Shown: positions 1 to 21,246, counted from the first letter of the stretch. The stretch: 64,000 nucleotides of DNA from Ascidia mentula (GCA_947561715.1 OX387197.1:25260266-25324265), one strand, 5' to 3'. Numbers and translations: made by a program. The notes: a model not told the origin generated them from the sequence alone.

Positions 1-1437
1 AACACAACAACCATTACCGAAACTTTGTATTAACTTGGTTAACTCTAGTTAACCACGTGATTCCATACCCAGCGTGAGTAACGCGATTTAGCAATAGGTT
101 TAAAGAAATTGGTATTTCCATGTAGCGTGTCACTATGTTATGCGTTTCCGGTTTGTGACGCAACAATAGCTTGCTTTCTCCTAATTTGGCTACGGTTGTC
201 ATAGCATGTTGTATAATTAGGAAAAATGAGATAAAAATATCGTTAGCGGGACATACTTGACGCGAAAAAATCGCGTTCACCTTGTTTCATGTATACCAAG
301 TGTTAAAACAATAAAACACCCATTGTTAATACAAGTGATTATGAAGCTAAAAACTTTTTTCAATTGTTATGTATTGTAATTTTGTTTACATGGCAACCAA
401 CAACAGTGATCTGTCTTATCAATACCAGAAATACCAGAAACGTTAAAACGTAGCTGTTTTTTTAACTCAACTAATTATCACGGGTGAAGTACATACCCAA
501 TGTGCTACAAAAATATATATGAAGTCTCTTTGAGTAAATTACATCACGTTCTAAACTCTTAACCATTACAACACGCCGTACAAGCGCTAACTGCGGAGGA
601 TGTTAAGTCGTATGCCCACGTGTTCAAAAGATCAATGTAACAGCCGAAGGAGACACCCGTGCATACTTGGCACGGAATCGCGGCATGGTTTCTGTCAAAA
701 TACCTTTTGGATGAGCTTAACTCAGATACACCCTAACGACATAACCCAGAACGCTGCTATTCTCACTACAGACGGTATGTCCGGCCCACACTAGACTGCT
801 AGATGTTTATGGAATGTTCCTGTGTACATAGGCGGGCATGTGTGCACGCAGGTAATAAGCACTTATAACAGCGATGGAGTCATTGTGTTTATAAGCCTCC
901 CTAAAACCTTGACTAAAACCCGGAATTACTGTGGCGAATCCAGTGGGGTTGGAATTTGCGTCGTTGACTTTCGTGAGATAATAACACTTATAGCATGCCA
1001 TGCATATTTTATAGACATTAGCTGATGTTAAGTTAAAAAGCAATGGCCTGTGTAAAGTTTAACATAGGCTACGTGATGCTTATGCTCGTAAAATATTTTT
1101 CCAAATTAGTGCCGTATCGTATATTCCATCCATAGAATACTGAAAAGTTTTAGTATTTCAAAACCGACACCTTTTTATTGCTTGAAAAACATTTCGATAT
1201 TTTATTAATGAAAGTTGTGGACGATTTTGTCCCACTGCCACGATTAACCACAGATAGCGTGGATTAATTGACGTATAACAGGATACCATGCAAATTCTAC
1301 TAACGTGGCTTTAGTGACGTAATATTACGCTTGGGTGCACAGAAGTTAGACCGGGTTTTGAGGAAAGTTCGTATCTTGAAAACAAAGTTTTACTCTGAAA
1401 GTTCGTTTGTATGTGGCATACATTTGGATCTTGAAAG
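1..1437. other. Upstream flank of COPA
   Basis: No confident gene is visible here. Around 560-720 there are two short protein-like stretches in different frames: one includes LTAEDVKSYAHVFKRSM before a stop, the other AYLARNRGMVSVKIPFG before a TGA. They could be a degraded or terminal exon of a gene lying to the left, but they are out of frame with each other and I do not recognise them. The rest is AT-rich and presumably contains the COPA promoter. An AG immediately precedes the COPA start codon (TTGAAAG then ATG at 1438), which would allow a splice or trans-splice junction right at the start; this is inference only. Confidence 0.3.
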
Positions 1438-10018
<8,581 letters not shown>

Positions 10019-10274
10019 TCCGGACCACCGCAGCTTGTTAAGAAAGTGAAATGTTCTATTGTATCTCTATTGTTGTCTCACCTGCTTTAGTCGCGTTAAT
10101 GTTTGTAAAAATGCAACTTTTTTGTCTTTCCGGCAAATTGCCTTTGTATTGGTTCGAGCGTTTTGGATGAAAAACGTGCCTGCATAAAGGTCAGCGATGT
10201 TAGTTCAGTTTTGAGCTATCTTTGTATGTTGTGGTGCAATGGATGCTTATATCTACGAGAAAGTTTACAAATCA

Positions 10275-10280
10275 AATAAA
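10275..10280 (+). terminator. Probable COPA polyadenylation signal
   Basis: AATAAA lies 257 nt after the COPA stop codon, with no other canonical hexamer seen between. It is followed by T-rich sequence. Confidence 0.6.
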
Positions 10281-10648
10281 CAACCCATTTAAACCAGTTT
10301 GCATTTACGTTAATCAATGAAATAAAGCCAGTTGAAGATGCTGAAGTAACCAACTCATTGTAAAGTACCAACTAGCAGTAAATTAAGATAAAAATTATTA
10401 GAAACATGATTACCTAATTCCAATCCACTGCAAAAAAGGTCTGTGGGGGTACGTAGATGTAGTCGCGTCGTTGGAAAGTTCTTGAAAGTCAACAGCTTGC
10501 CAAGAAAGGCAACTTTTACGACCCCTTCGTCGCCGATACGCATGACTGATTTCCACGCTTCTTCACAGCTGATGTAAGTAAAAGAACATTTGTTTTGTGT
10601 TGCAAGTCTGTTCAGTTACATGTCAAGTATTCCAGAAACTAGCTAAAA
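10281..10648. other. COPA-DUS1L intergenic region with possible 5' UTR intron
   Basis: This 370-nt gap holds the DUS1L 5' flank. A GTAAGT donor at 10574 and a TTCCAG acceptor ending at 10635, 13 nt before the DUS1L ATG, could mark a short 5' UTR intron. The same acceptor could instead receive a trans-spliced leader, which is known in tunicates. A short open minus-strand frame at 10543-10412 ends at a GT donor but has no recognisable product. Confidence 0.35.
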
Positions 10649-13164
10649 ATGACTGACAAAACCGAACAAATCAAAAAACTTCAAGGATATGAATTCTGGG
10701 AGAGGACTTTGGGTAAACCAAAGCTTATTGTTGCTCCTATGGTTGATCAAAGTGAGTTGGCTTGGAGAATGTTATCACGAAAGTACGGAGCCGAACTGTG
10801 CTACACTCCGATGCTGCATTCTTCCGTCTTCGTCAGAGATCCACAATACAGGTACAAGTTTTAACCATCCTTCTTGGTTAATTGTGTTAAATGTCTTAAA
10901 AAAGAACAGAGAACTTGTTAGAGCTAGCTATAGGTGAATAGTTAGTTTAGGGTTGCCGGTTTTTGTTGTTGTTGTAGCCTGGGCCTGCAATGCATATTAA
11001 TATCCGTCACAAAAATCATTAAATTTTTGAAATTTTGTGTCAATTTATGCAACTTGTGAAAAAATTATCGAAAACCCATGAGTAACAGCAGAGTTATGTG
11101 TGCTTGAAGTCTTGCCGTCTTTTTGGTCTTTTAGAGCGTTATCTTTATTTACAATAGTGTTGTAACTTGTTTAGTTCATTTTGGTCTGTTGTTAGATATC
11201 ACTACCTTTCCTAATTCTACAATACAGGTAACATATGTTATCACTCCTTCCTTACTTTTATCATTTTTATCAATTGTAACTGTCTTAAAATGTTGAAAAC
11301 TGAGATAAACTTTAATTTTTTCTGCTTTCATAGGTTGTCATTTCTGTTTTGTTTTAGCTGAGTTTATGTTGTCTATGTTTACAATCATTTTACAGCTTGT
11401 TTTGCTTGGTTAAATTCATTTCAGCATTTTGTTACGATGCATAAATTTTTCCTGGCTTTGCAGAGTGGATGGGTTGGCATCGTGTAAAGGAGATAAACCT
11501 CTAATTGTTCAATTTTGTGGAAACCAACCTGAAACTATTCTGCAAGCATGTCTCATGGCCCAAGAGAAATGTGATGCTGTTGATTTAAATCTTGGATGTC
11601 CCCAGGTGTGACGACAAATTACTCTGTCTTTTATGTATATAACAAAATGTATGTGTGCACATGATCAACGTATTAATTGTATATGTGTTGTTGTGCCTAT
11701 TTCTGCTCCACGGTTGATAGGTTTGTAATGTACAGACCATACATATTTGTTTTGTGGCATGTAGGCGATTGCAAAACGTGGAAATTATGGAGCATATCTT
11801 GGTGAAAATTGGGAGCTGGTTGAAAGAATTGTTAAAGCTTGCCATGAAAAGTTGTCTGTGCCGATCACTTGCAAGATTCGCATTTTCACAGACATAGAAA
11901 AGACCATTGAATACGCCAAGATGCTTGAAAAGTAAAACAATCACAATAAAAAGCTTTGTTGGAAACCGAATGTGGGTTTTTTAATTTATTTAGGGCCGGA
12001 TGCCAACTGCTAACTGTCCATGGAAGAACGAAAGAGATGAAAGGACCGAACACTGGTATTGCAAGTTGGAAACATATTAAAGCTGTTAAAGATGCGGTCA
12101 GCATTCCTGTTTTTGCTAACGGAAACATTCAGTACAAGGAAGATGTCGATAGGTTAATAAACATTTTACATATTTATATAATGTAAAAATCCTTTCAACC
12201 TGGTCATTATGTATTGGAATGGTGACCTAGATTTCATTTAGGTATTCTAACTGTCACACTAAATATAATCTGATTATTCAGTTCCTAAATACCAGGCTTA
12301 AATTTGACTTGATAATAAACTGATACAAACCATGTTCTAAATAAAAATTATGCTCATTTTTTTCAAATGTTTACAGTTTCTAAATGAATTTGAAATATAA
12401 ATTTGTGTTTAACTTTGTAATATAGATGCCTAAACCTGCTTGAAGTAGATGGGGTGATGACGGCTGAAGGCAATCTTCACAATCCAGCACTTTTCACAGG
12501 AAAACAACCAATTACTTGGGAAATATCAGATGAATATTTAAATCTGGTTGAAAAGTATCCATGTCCCATGTCATACGCAAGGGGACACATCTTCAAAATG
12601 TGCCACCATGGTTTGCAGAAACACACAAATGCAAGAGATATTTTAGCTGCCTCCAAAGACCTCAAAGATATGAGAAAGGCAATAACTGTGCTGAGGGAAA
12701 CTTGCATGACGGAATGTTGGAATAAACCAAATGTTAAGGAGGCTCTGCCCCATCCACATTGGATTTGCCAGCCCTATGTCAGACCCCCACCTAAACCAAA
12801 CCATATACAATCGAAAATTCCCCCAGCGCAAGCCCCGGTTTTGGGAAACGTCTCCAAGAAGAAGATGAAAAAGTTATTGAAGCGATGCAGAAATGCTTCA
12901 GAAATTTGTCTGGAGAATCTAAATCCCAATGAAAAAGCAGCAAAACTGGCCGCTAGTATTGAGGAACGACGAGCCAAAAAGCCGGTTTATATCAAGTGCG
13001 TTCGTTGCGGGAACCCTAGTGGTAACAATTGTATATTTTTGTCATGCAAGCGTTGTTGCAAAGAAAGAGCTCGGGAATTGGAGAAATTCTGTCAAACTCA
13101 TAGAAACTTTACGCCCAAAGAAAATGTAAATGGTTATAGTAACGGAAACGTATCCTGTTGCTAG
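10649..13164 (+). CDS. DUS1L: tRNA-dihydrouridine synthase 1-like, 5 exons
   Basis: Dus1-family enzymes are FMN-dependent and reduce uridine to dihydrouridine in the D-loop of tRNAs (positions 16/17 in yeast Dus1). Exons: 10649-10851, 11464-11605, 11765-11931, 11994-12152, 12426-13164; total 1410 nt, 469 aa, against about 473 aa in human. The Dus TIM barrel starts with [13 protein letters not shown] and LCYTPMLHS. It continues with the substrate/FMN motifs PLIVQFCGN, the catalytic-loop block DLNLGCPQ followed by [10 protein letters not shown], then [26 protein letters not shown] and [13 protein letters not shown]. The C-terminal tail has a Cys-rich zinc-ribbon-like stretch ([13 protein letters not shown] then [10 protein letters not shown]), as in animal DUS1L. 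Exon 2 begins with a slightly different linker ([12 protein letters not shown]) from the vertebrate protein. All junctions keep frame. The 3' end of this gene is duplicated at about 26.1 kb. Confidence 0.96.
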
Positions 13165-13366
13165 ATTACTTTTGTTTATACGATCATATTCACTGAATAT
13201 TAAGTTTTATAAAAATGATAAGATTGTCAAAATTTACTGTTGCTGTAAAAATTGTATAATTTTAATGTTTACTTTAGCTGTGTGTATTTTAGGAATTTAC
13301 ATTTTCCTTGTGACATAAAAATATTTATTTACAGTACTTTCCAGGAAGACTTTTTGTAACAGACCC

Positions 13367-13427
13367 AATAAAAATAGCACAAATATATTTGATTGGATTT
13401 GTTTTGTCTGCAAATGCTAATAATAAA
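13367..13427 (+). terminator. DUS1L polyadenylation signals
   Basis: Two AATAAA hexamers, at 13367-13372 and 13422-13427, lie 200-260 nt after the DUS1L stop. Both are partly preserved in the duplicated 3' fragment at 26.4 kb. Confidence 0.6.
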
Positions 13428-13629
13428 AGTTTTGAACCAGTATCTGTAACTTTTGTTCATAAAATAACAATCTTTGTTTTGTTTTGTTGAAAGCTATTTG
13501 ATCAAGCAATATGAAACAAAGACCACCGAACACAGACCTTTTCTTGGACGAAACTTCTTTCTCGTTTTACTTTTGTGTGCAACAGAGTGTCATGGAAGAT
13601 TTTAAACCAAACAACGTAAGGAAGCCCTG

Positions 13630-13800
13630 AATTGATGTTAGTGCTTGGGCAGAAGTGGCTTTTACTTTTAGGTTGTGGTGAACGAGATTCCAGTAGAGAA
13701 TATAATTTTAATAGTTTAATTCAATGTGGAAAAGTTACAAATCAAACCGTAGACGTGTGTTATTTTATTCTATCGCAGGGTTAACAGCAAACCCTTTTTT
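13630..13800 (+). repeat. Array-leader repeat, copy 1
   Basis: This stretch, from GCAGAAGTGGCTTTTACTTT through ACGTGTGTTATTTTATTC, is repeated in diverged form at about 28500-28660. Both copies lie upstream of alpha-family first exons (13845 and 29293). It marks the left edge of the duplicated array. Confidence 0.6.
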
Positions 13801-13844
13801 GTTTTACATTTAGTTTTTCATGGTGAACGTAACAAACCCTCCTG

Positions 13845-13954
13845 ATGTCATTTCGTAATAAGATTGCCAAATTGTCAACAATATTGTGCGGCATTTTTGC
13901 TGTGGCACAGTTTTGTACTGGAATAGTTATTCATTTTTACGAACACGAGGACAT
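13845..13954 (+). pseudogene. Orphan alpha-family first exon
   Basis: A 110-nt exon-1 cassette with ATG, a hydrophobic segment around residues 11-30 (ILCGIFAVAQFCTGIVI) and a GTAAGT donor in phase 2, like every alpha exon 1 in the array. I found no exon 2 or exon 3 of the family between here and the next first exon at 15878. It could be a remnant of a lost copy. Alternatively it could be an alternative first exon for the gene at 15.9 kb, since the intron phases match. Confidence 0.55.
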
Positions 13955-15877
13955 GTAAGTGTGAACATATGTAAAAAGAAATAGAGGCTACACACATAAC
14001 ACGTAAGGGTTTCTCAAACAATTAAATTATAGGCTTTGTGAACTAGCGTGTTTGGGGGAGGGGGGATAATTGGGGCATCATGCCCCCTTCAAGTCGAATA
14101 ATTGTGCCAGCCGCATTTCCATGTTAACATTATTATCAGCGCTTCATAATCTACAAAACATATTTCTCGGCGTGACATAGTTCGATAAGTGCCAAACAGT
14201 GGACGCAAGTAGCATTTGAATCATTGATGATGGGAAAGATTGCATCATTCAACTCAGTGGGCACTAAATACAAAAGCACAGGTTAAGCTATAATGGCTGC
14301 GGGTTGTTTTGTAAACACGTCAACTTTCACACATAAGACTTCACCCTCATGCAGTTCTAAGTGGACATTGTGCCCTTGAATTAAATTACCACAAAACTGC
14401 CGTTGTTCGTGTGACATAGGAAACCAGGTTATCACAAACAAAAATTATGAGATTGTTGAACTTTGTGGTTGCTGTGAACATTGTATAACGTTACTGTTTA
14501 AATACTGTTGCAGTTGGTCTTTTGAAATAAAAATGTTGTCAACAATTTATCGAAGGATATTTTGACTAGAAGACACTGTGATATGTGACAAAAATTTTTT
14601 TGTCAGAGGACGCACAAGAAAAAAATTATATTGTTAGGGATGGTATTGTTATAACCGCTTTTTCTCTCAAAGGTGACGCACAAAGGGTACAATTTTTTTC
14701 CGAAGTAAACAGGAATTTGGGTTTTGTTTGTTCAGATCGATGTTTCTCTCGACGCAGTTTCACGTTGGAAATGGGATTACTTTACAGTTTCAAGATACTT
14801 GTTACAGGCTATTAGCTTATAATGGCATGTCACATATTCTGCCCCAATGAGTTTTGTACATACCATCATAGAGAAAATTTCTGGATTGGTCTCTGGTGGT
14901 GCTACTATTGAATCAGTTCAATTATAAAACTCTTCGTTCGTCCCCTTTTGTTATGCGTCGTCGTTCGTGACTAAGAAAAGAATATGAACAGAAATAAGCA
15001 ACATCGCACCGACCAACCCGCCAAACCAGTCTCGCCGTTTGTTTAAAATTTACAACAGTCGTTTGAATTTAATTTACAGTGACAAATGATTACCTGTTTT
15101 TTTACAATATTGTCCGGTGAATACCAACACATTGCCATGTTATAATTGTTAGGTGCAAGTATAGTTCTTGTTCAACAGTTATGTGCATGAATTATTTTGA
15201 AAGATAATAATCGTTTTTATCTGAACGTCAAAATAAAATTTGCTGCTTTTACAACAATTTATCCCATAGTTAACTTGTTGGTGGAGATAATGGAAGCTAA
15301 TTTTGGGACGCGTTCATATGGGCATCGTAGAACGGTGGTGAAATTTCACACATGGTTTAAATTGAATTGATTTAGTTTGATCACAAATGTGGCGGCCAAT
15401 ACTGGGGGAACTTTGGGAAGAAGGGCTAAGTGAAGATAGAGTATTTGTTACAAATATGAATACCGTTAAAATTAAACGGATAGGAGAATGATGCTAATTC
15501 AACAACATCTGTCAGTAAAAACAAGTAAAATAGCAGTGCATTGATTTTCCGAATAAGTATACAACAATCGAACCACATTCCCTTTAAATTCGTAGGGGAA
15601 TCCCCGACCGGTTGACTTCTGGTGAAACTTTAGTTTCGTAGACATTAAGACCCAGATAAGCAGCAATGTTTCGTGGGGTTTCAGCAGGAAAACTTTAGTT
15701 TAACCTGGTTTGTGTGGAATCGGCGAAGTTGCGTAAATATCAGAGGAGCTGCAGTGGGAGTTCATGCTTTTTTATGTGGATGTACAGCTTTTTTCATTAC
15801 AACCTTCTTTATCTACTGCAGTGGTATTTTTACAACTTGTAACAAAATAACTCAATCAACTTGCAAAAAGAAGTGCT
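13955..15877. other. Array spacer without a recognised gene
   Basis: Short open frames exist, for example 14585-14815, but none shows the family exon pattern or a known domain. Near the right end, GGGGAATCCCC at 15595-15605 begins an upstream element (to about 15665) shared with other array genes. Confidence 0.5.
15595..15665 (+). promoter_or_regulatory. Shared upstream element (type 1)
   Basis: GGGGAATCCCC is followed by GACCGGTTGACTTCTGGTGA and AACTTTAGTTTCG. The same module recurs at about 20428, 23775, 39297, 44212, 47780, 50695, 53645 and 61300. It sits about 270 nt before the first exon of the gene at 15.9 kb. The core fits the kappaB consensus GGGRNWYYCC; calling it regulatory is inference. 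Confidence 0.35.
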
Positions 15878-16678
15878 ATGATGTCATATTGCAAAAACAA
15901 CCTTCTGCTAATTTTGTCTTCGATTTTGACCGTTCTGCAGTTTTGTTGGGTCATGTTCCTTACTTGTGAGCAGAGTAATGAACCGTAAGTACATTTTTCA
16001 CTTACTATCAAAACTGTGTGGACAACAAGTATTTAATATAAATGACCGAGGGACAACATAATTTCCATTTCTAAAATTTCGTACCCTGTCGTTAAACTTG
16101 CAAACATACCAAAATTATATAGGCTATACACAACTATCATTTAACTACCAGCGTACACACGCAACTATCATTTTATGTCCTGAAACTAAGCTTTTTATAC
16201 AGTTCAAAGTCAAAGTCAAACTCTAACGATTGTTGGTGGGTCACTGTGATGGCAGCCTATTTGGGATTCGCCTCTGACGTTAAAGCATGCTGGGAAATTT
16301 ATCAAGTCGCTAAAGGAAAAGCATTAGACACGATGTGGATGTCAATTGCAGTATTTATAAACATAGTGGAAGGCAAGCACATTTCTGAATTGTTTCGTTG
16401 CTTGTTTGTTGTTAAAACGACTTTTATGGGGACAGGCACTAACATGTATCAAAATGTTTTTAGATTTGTGTACCTCATATTTTGATTCTGGACTCAAGGA
16501 AAATTTTAATTCAATGTCGTGGTTTAAAATAATTTGGTATTACAAGAAGCGTTTCATTCTAACCATCTTATTTGTTGTCTGTCAAGCGTTAACTTGCCAT
16601 CGGAACAAAGAAACTAAATATGAATTTCGAGGAAACGTCAACGACAATGAGCAGTTGGAACGTCTCAATTCTAAGTAA
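15878..16678 (+). CDS. Alpha-family small tetraspan-like membrane protein (163 aa)
   Basis: I do not recognise this family. Exons: 15878-15984, 16203-16372, 16464-16678, giving 163 aa; a second ATG follows immediately at codon 2. Predicted membrane segments: about residues 8-27 (LLLILSSILTVLQFCWVMF), 46-66 with a buried Asp61 in GFASD, 78-91 ending NIVEG, and about 118-135 (FILTILFVVCQALTC) following WYYKKR. The tail is charged and presumably cytosolic. Intron 1 is phase 2 and intron 2 phase 1, as in all array genes. Intron 2 starts GC (GAAG then GCAAGC), where the paralogs have GT; it ends TTTTTAG. AATAAA overlaps the stop codon. The frame is intact throughout, so the gene is probably functional. 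Confidence 0.75.
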
Positions 16679-16689
16679 TAAACATCATC

Positions 16690-17937
16690 ATACAAAAATG
16701 TATATTTTTTTTGCTGTAAGTTGCTTAATTAGATAAACCGACGATGCCTGTTCAGGCGTAACAGTTATTTGCATTATATTTTGGAAAGTATCAAGCGTTT
16801 TTAGTTGAACGTTGGATTACTTCTACAAACTAAAAACACGACCTTCAATGCCCTTTTTTAGAATCAATTGCTACATTTGTTTTTAACATGAACTATTTTA
16901 TTGATATTTTAATCATATTCCTGTTACACAATGAGAATTTTAATGTGCGAAATACAAATTTCCTATTTATGCGGATGCTTTTGTATCACGCGCTAAAATA
17001 AGGGTAAAAGTTGCCTAATCATCGAGGTAGAAGTATTTGCAGTTTGTGGACCATGAGGGAAATTAACAATAATACGAATACATCTTCGTATAATTCATAA
17101 TATGTAAGAAAATGTCACTTTTCAGTCAGTTTAAATGAATTTTTGGCCGCGTTTCGAGGTTTGTTTGAGAAAATTTTAATCATGTAAGTGTCTTGGTGGT
17201 GAATAAGCAGGTGTCTAAGTGATTGTTTCCCAAATTACCAAAGCGATTATTACACAAATAGACTGCCCTTGCAGCAATGTAACTAAGAAGCTACTATTTG
17301 AAGTTTTACTAATTAACATTGTTGTTGACTTCAGTGTATTATGACGCTTTCAAACCCGTTCCCTACCACTGTGGTTAAACGTCACACATGATTAGGTTGA
17401 ATCGATTCAGTTCGATGAACGTGCCTGTAGAACGTTTCTTTCCAAACATATAGCACACAACGGTAATGACCTGTACAGGCTATATAATTCAACGCACAAG
17501 TAGTAAGTTGAAATATAACTTTGACTCATGAGATCGAAGAGGTGATCGTTCAAAATAAGAACTTTGATCGTTGAGAAATTCAGCAGACAGACAATCTGAT
17601 AATTCAATAACAGCCGTTACACGAAAAACACCTCAAGTTTATAGATGAACGATCAAGTACATATCCAGCATATGTATAGCTTATAGTTCTACGACGCTTG
17701 TGTGGTTGTAAGATTGTATTCTGTGGGCAGTCTTAACTGTAATCATGATTGGGAAAGCAGGCGTGTTAAAATATCGTTAGCGCAAAATATATCGGACACC
17801 CCCCAGTTTGTTCGTTTGAGGATTTTATTTCAGATTAAAAACTATCTTTATACGGAAGCGATATAGAATTTAAAAAAGGTGCGCGTCGATTTCTGATGAA
17901 ATTGGGAACGTTTTTTATTCCATTTAAATAACTTCAC
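16690..17937. repeat. Array spacer, duplicated at 27.3-28.4 kb
   Basis: From about 17030 (GTAGAAGTATTTGCAGTTTG) to about 17937 this spacer matches 27320-28300 with many substitutions and small indels. The related sequence continues into the first 1192-bp unit. No gene is seen; open frames in one copy are interrupted in the other. Confidence 0.6.
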
Positions 17938-19129
17938 TTTTAAGGCGTGCATTAAGATTCTCTTCCATATACATTCCATGCTTTGCTTGGATAGTTCATT
18001 GAAGAAGTGAGGAGAGGTTATACTGCGCGTTGTATTGTACTATTGGCAATATATTACAGAAATATATCAACGATTTTTGGATAGGAGCATTGGCTAATTA
18101 GCTTTTGACAAATACAAATAATGCAAATCCAAAATGTTGTACCAGTATGGAAATATTGAGTGCGCCATGTAAATAAGTCCGGTTTCTCTCTTTTTAATGT
18201 TTAATTTATGCAATTTGGGAACATCCCATTTTCTTATGATAACGAAAAATATAAATGTGCAACCAGAAACGTATCCTGCAGCACTCCTTAAATAGAGCCA
18301 GCGGCATTTACTCAATACCATATGTTAGAGAAGTGTGTTGCAATTGAAAGTTGTGAAAATTGGTGAAAGAATTATCGTCAATGGCAATAATTTAGCAGCA
18401 TGGCGTATTGGTGTCTGATATCTTATATATAACAACCCGAAGATGCGTAATATGCAGTACATGTCAATACAACCAAAATCATATCCTCAGAAATTTCAAA
18501 TTTACGTCCTTCGCTTCAGAAAGGCATTGTAGGTCGTGCTTCATTGAATTACTTTGACTCGAGGCCTTGGCGTCATGCCCCGTTGAACGTAGTCTTGTGA
18601 TCAAGGCACGTGACGTTTAATCGAGCCATCGCAATGATACCACCAGATTTAACTAATCCGCCTTATGAAAGCAGAGATGGTGACTCGAACTTCAAATGCA
18701 AGGGAAACATTTTATCAAATTTTAATAGCGCCGCCAACCAGTACAACTCATTTAGGGGTTAAGTTTGGGTGTTTTATCGCGAAAAGGGATTTAGGTGCCA
18801 GCATATGTTTGTTGTTGTATTGTTGCCTCACGGCACAATGTAAAGTCCGCTGCATGTGTGCCGGTAAACTTGACGGAACAATGTACCTTCCTTTGGTCAT
18901 CCCGTTGGAACGTGAATTTTTTCGGTGCTTGCGGAGGCAACATTGAAGCTTAGCAGAACGCGTGATTTAATAGCAATCGATCAACTGTGTAGTGCATGTA
19001 ACCTGCTATGGACTGATATGAAGGGATTTAATTTGTATTGTTAAGAATTATTTAGTTATTTGCCCAACTTGAAACCCTCTTACCAGCAGCAATGCACAAC
19101 CTCGCGAACACACACACACACACACACAG
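17938..19129 (+). repeat. 1192-bp tandem duplication, unit 1
   Basis: The sequence from TTTAAGGCGTGCATTAAG to a CA microsatellite (about 19107-19128) is repeated immediately downstream with an exact offset of 1192 nt. By eye I found only two substitutions (18650 T versus 19842 C; A versus T near 19026/20218) plus a CA-length difference. No family exon lies inside. The first ~130 bp are also related to sequence at about 28265-28400. Confidence 0.9.
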
Positions 19130-20298
19130 TTTTAAGGCGTGCATTAAGATTCTCTTCCATATACATTCCATGCTTTGCTTGGATAGTTCATTGAAGAAGT
19201 GAGGAGAGGTTATACTGCGCGTTGTATTGTACTATTGGCAATATATTACAGAAATATATCAACGATTTTTGGATAGGAGCATTGGCTAATTAGCTTTTGA
19301 CAAATACAAATAATGCAAATCCAAAATGTTGTACCAGTATGGAAATATTGAGTGCGCCATGTAAATAAGTCCGGTTTCTCTCTTTTTAATGTTTAATTTA
19401 TGCAATTTGGGAACATCCCATTTTCTTATGATAACGAAAAATATAAATGTGCAACCAGAAACGTATCCTGCAGCACTCCTTAAATAGAGCCAGCGGCATT
19501 TACTCAATACCATATGTTAGAGAAGTGTGTTGCAATTGAAAGTTGTGAAAATTGGTGAAAGAATTATCGTCAATGGCAATAATTTAGCAGCATGGCGTAT
19601 TGGTGTCTGATATCTTATATATAACAACCCGAAGATGCGTAATATGCAGTACATGTCAATACAACCAAAATCATATCCTCAGAAATTTCAAATTTACGTC
19701 CTTCGCTTCAGAAAGGCATTGTAGGTCGTGCTTCATTGAATTACTTTGACTCGAGGCCTTGGCGTCATGCCCCGTTGAACGTAGTCTTGTGATCAAGGCA
19801 CGTGACGTTTAATCGAGCCATCGCAATGATACCACCAGATTCAACTAATCCGCCTTATGAAAGCAGAGATGGTGACTCGAACTTCAAATGCAAGGGAAAC
19901 ATTTTATCAAATTTTAATAGCGCCGCCAACCAGTACAACTCATTTAGGGGTTAAGTTTGGGTGTTTTATCGCGAAAAGGGATTTAGGTGCCAGCATATGT
20001 TTGTTGTTGTATTGTTGCCTCACGGCACAATGTAAAGTCCGCTGCATGTGTGCCGGTAAACTTGACGGAACAATGTACCTTCCTTTGGTCATCCCGTTGG
20101 AACGTGAATTTTTTCGGTGCTTGCGGAGGCAACATTGAAGCTTAGCAGAACGCGTGATTTAATAGCAATCGATCAACTGTGTAGTGCATGTAACCTGCTA
20201 TGGACTGATATGAAGGGTTTTAATTTGTATTGTTAAGAATTATTTAGTTATTTGCCCAACTTGAAACCCTCTTACCAGCAGCAATGCACAACCTCGCG

Positions 20299-20321
<23 letters not shown>
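19130..20321 (+). repeat. 1192-bp tandem duplication, unit 2
   Basis: This is the second copy of the preceding unit, ending in a longer CA microsatellite (about 20299-20328). The near identity implies very recent duplication, or assembly duplication. It contains the GGCGTCATGCCCCGTTGAAC block that also occurs, diverged, at 37.3, 46.3 and 62.9 kb. Confidence 0.9.
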
Positions 20322-20329
<8 letters not shown>

Positions 20330-20330
<1 letters not shown>

Positions 20331-21246
20331 GCGGAGTGGGTTGTACCTGTTAAACGCAGTCAAGCCTGTCCCCTTTCTGAAATGGTTGAATGGATGCGAG
20401 CGTTGCAACACGACTGACGACCACAAGGTAATCCCCGACCGGTTGACTTCTGGTGAAACTTGAGGCTTGTCCTTGACACAAAGCCGCAAAAGTAGAGCTG
20501 CAGATAAGCAGTGTTGTTTTGCAGGGTTTAAACAAGTACATTATCGGCACCGTTTTATATTCCCCAATTGTTCAAGATTCATTAGAGCACATAAATGTTT
20601 GTGAAAACCTTCGAGATTTATAAATAAGTTGTGTTCCCATGATTCCATAGGATTTTCCGCACGCGACCCCAAAGCGTTGTAACGCATGAAATTATTTAAA
20701 ATGTTTTTTTTTTGTGCGGATGATCCTTGTGCTTCCTTTACGTTGTTGTCACCAGCATATCTGCCACCAAGTTTGGGCAAACATCTTTGTAAAATAACAA
20801 CTAATGTTTTGGCATAATGTGATTTCGACGTTTCTTTAAACGACAGCAAAATAATTTTGTGCAAACAAACGTGAGCGCGAAGAGGTGATTTTTTTGTTTC
20901 AACACCAAAATGGCATCGGATTGCCGTAAAACATTTGCAAGCAAAATAGCAATGAATTTTCCCTGAAAATTTGTGGGGAAAAACCCAGGGGCTTGAATTA
21001 GGTAAAATTTATGACGTCTACGGTGCAAAGCAAAGTGGGAAACAGGAACTGTTTTGCAGGATGTTAGCTGCACCGTTTGACTGCAATGTAGTGGATTAGA
21101 GGTATTTCCTACTAACTGCAGTTGCTTTTATTCATCGTGTGCCAACATGGCTGATATAGCATCTGCTAACTCAATAGCGTACTGTATGTAAAGGTTTTAC
21201 AGGTTCTCCTAACTAAGGCAAAACTATTGCAACTGAAAGTGACGTC
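20330..21246. repeat. Array spacer with both types of upstream element
   Basis: The type 1 element is at about 20428-20515. A type 2 element (GTGGGGAAAAACCCAGGGGC) starts at about 20974. The segment 20860-21420 recurs at 23815-24330, 39720-40100, 48210-48740 and 51130-51650. No gene is seen. Confidence 0.6.

Noticed and set aside
18665-20138. Identical 93-codon frames in both 1192-bp units (18665 and 19857)
   Set aside because: Identity simply reflects the recent tandem duplication; no homology, splice pattern or family motif supports coding.
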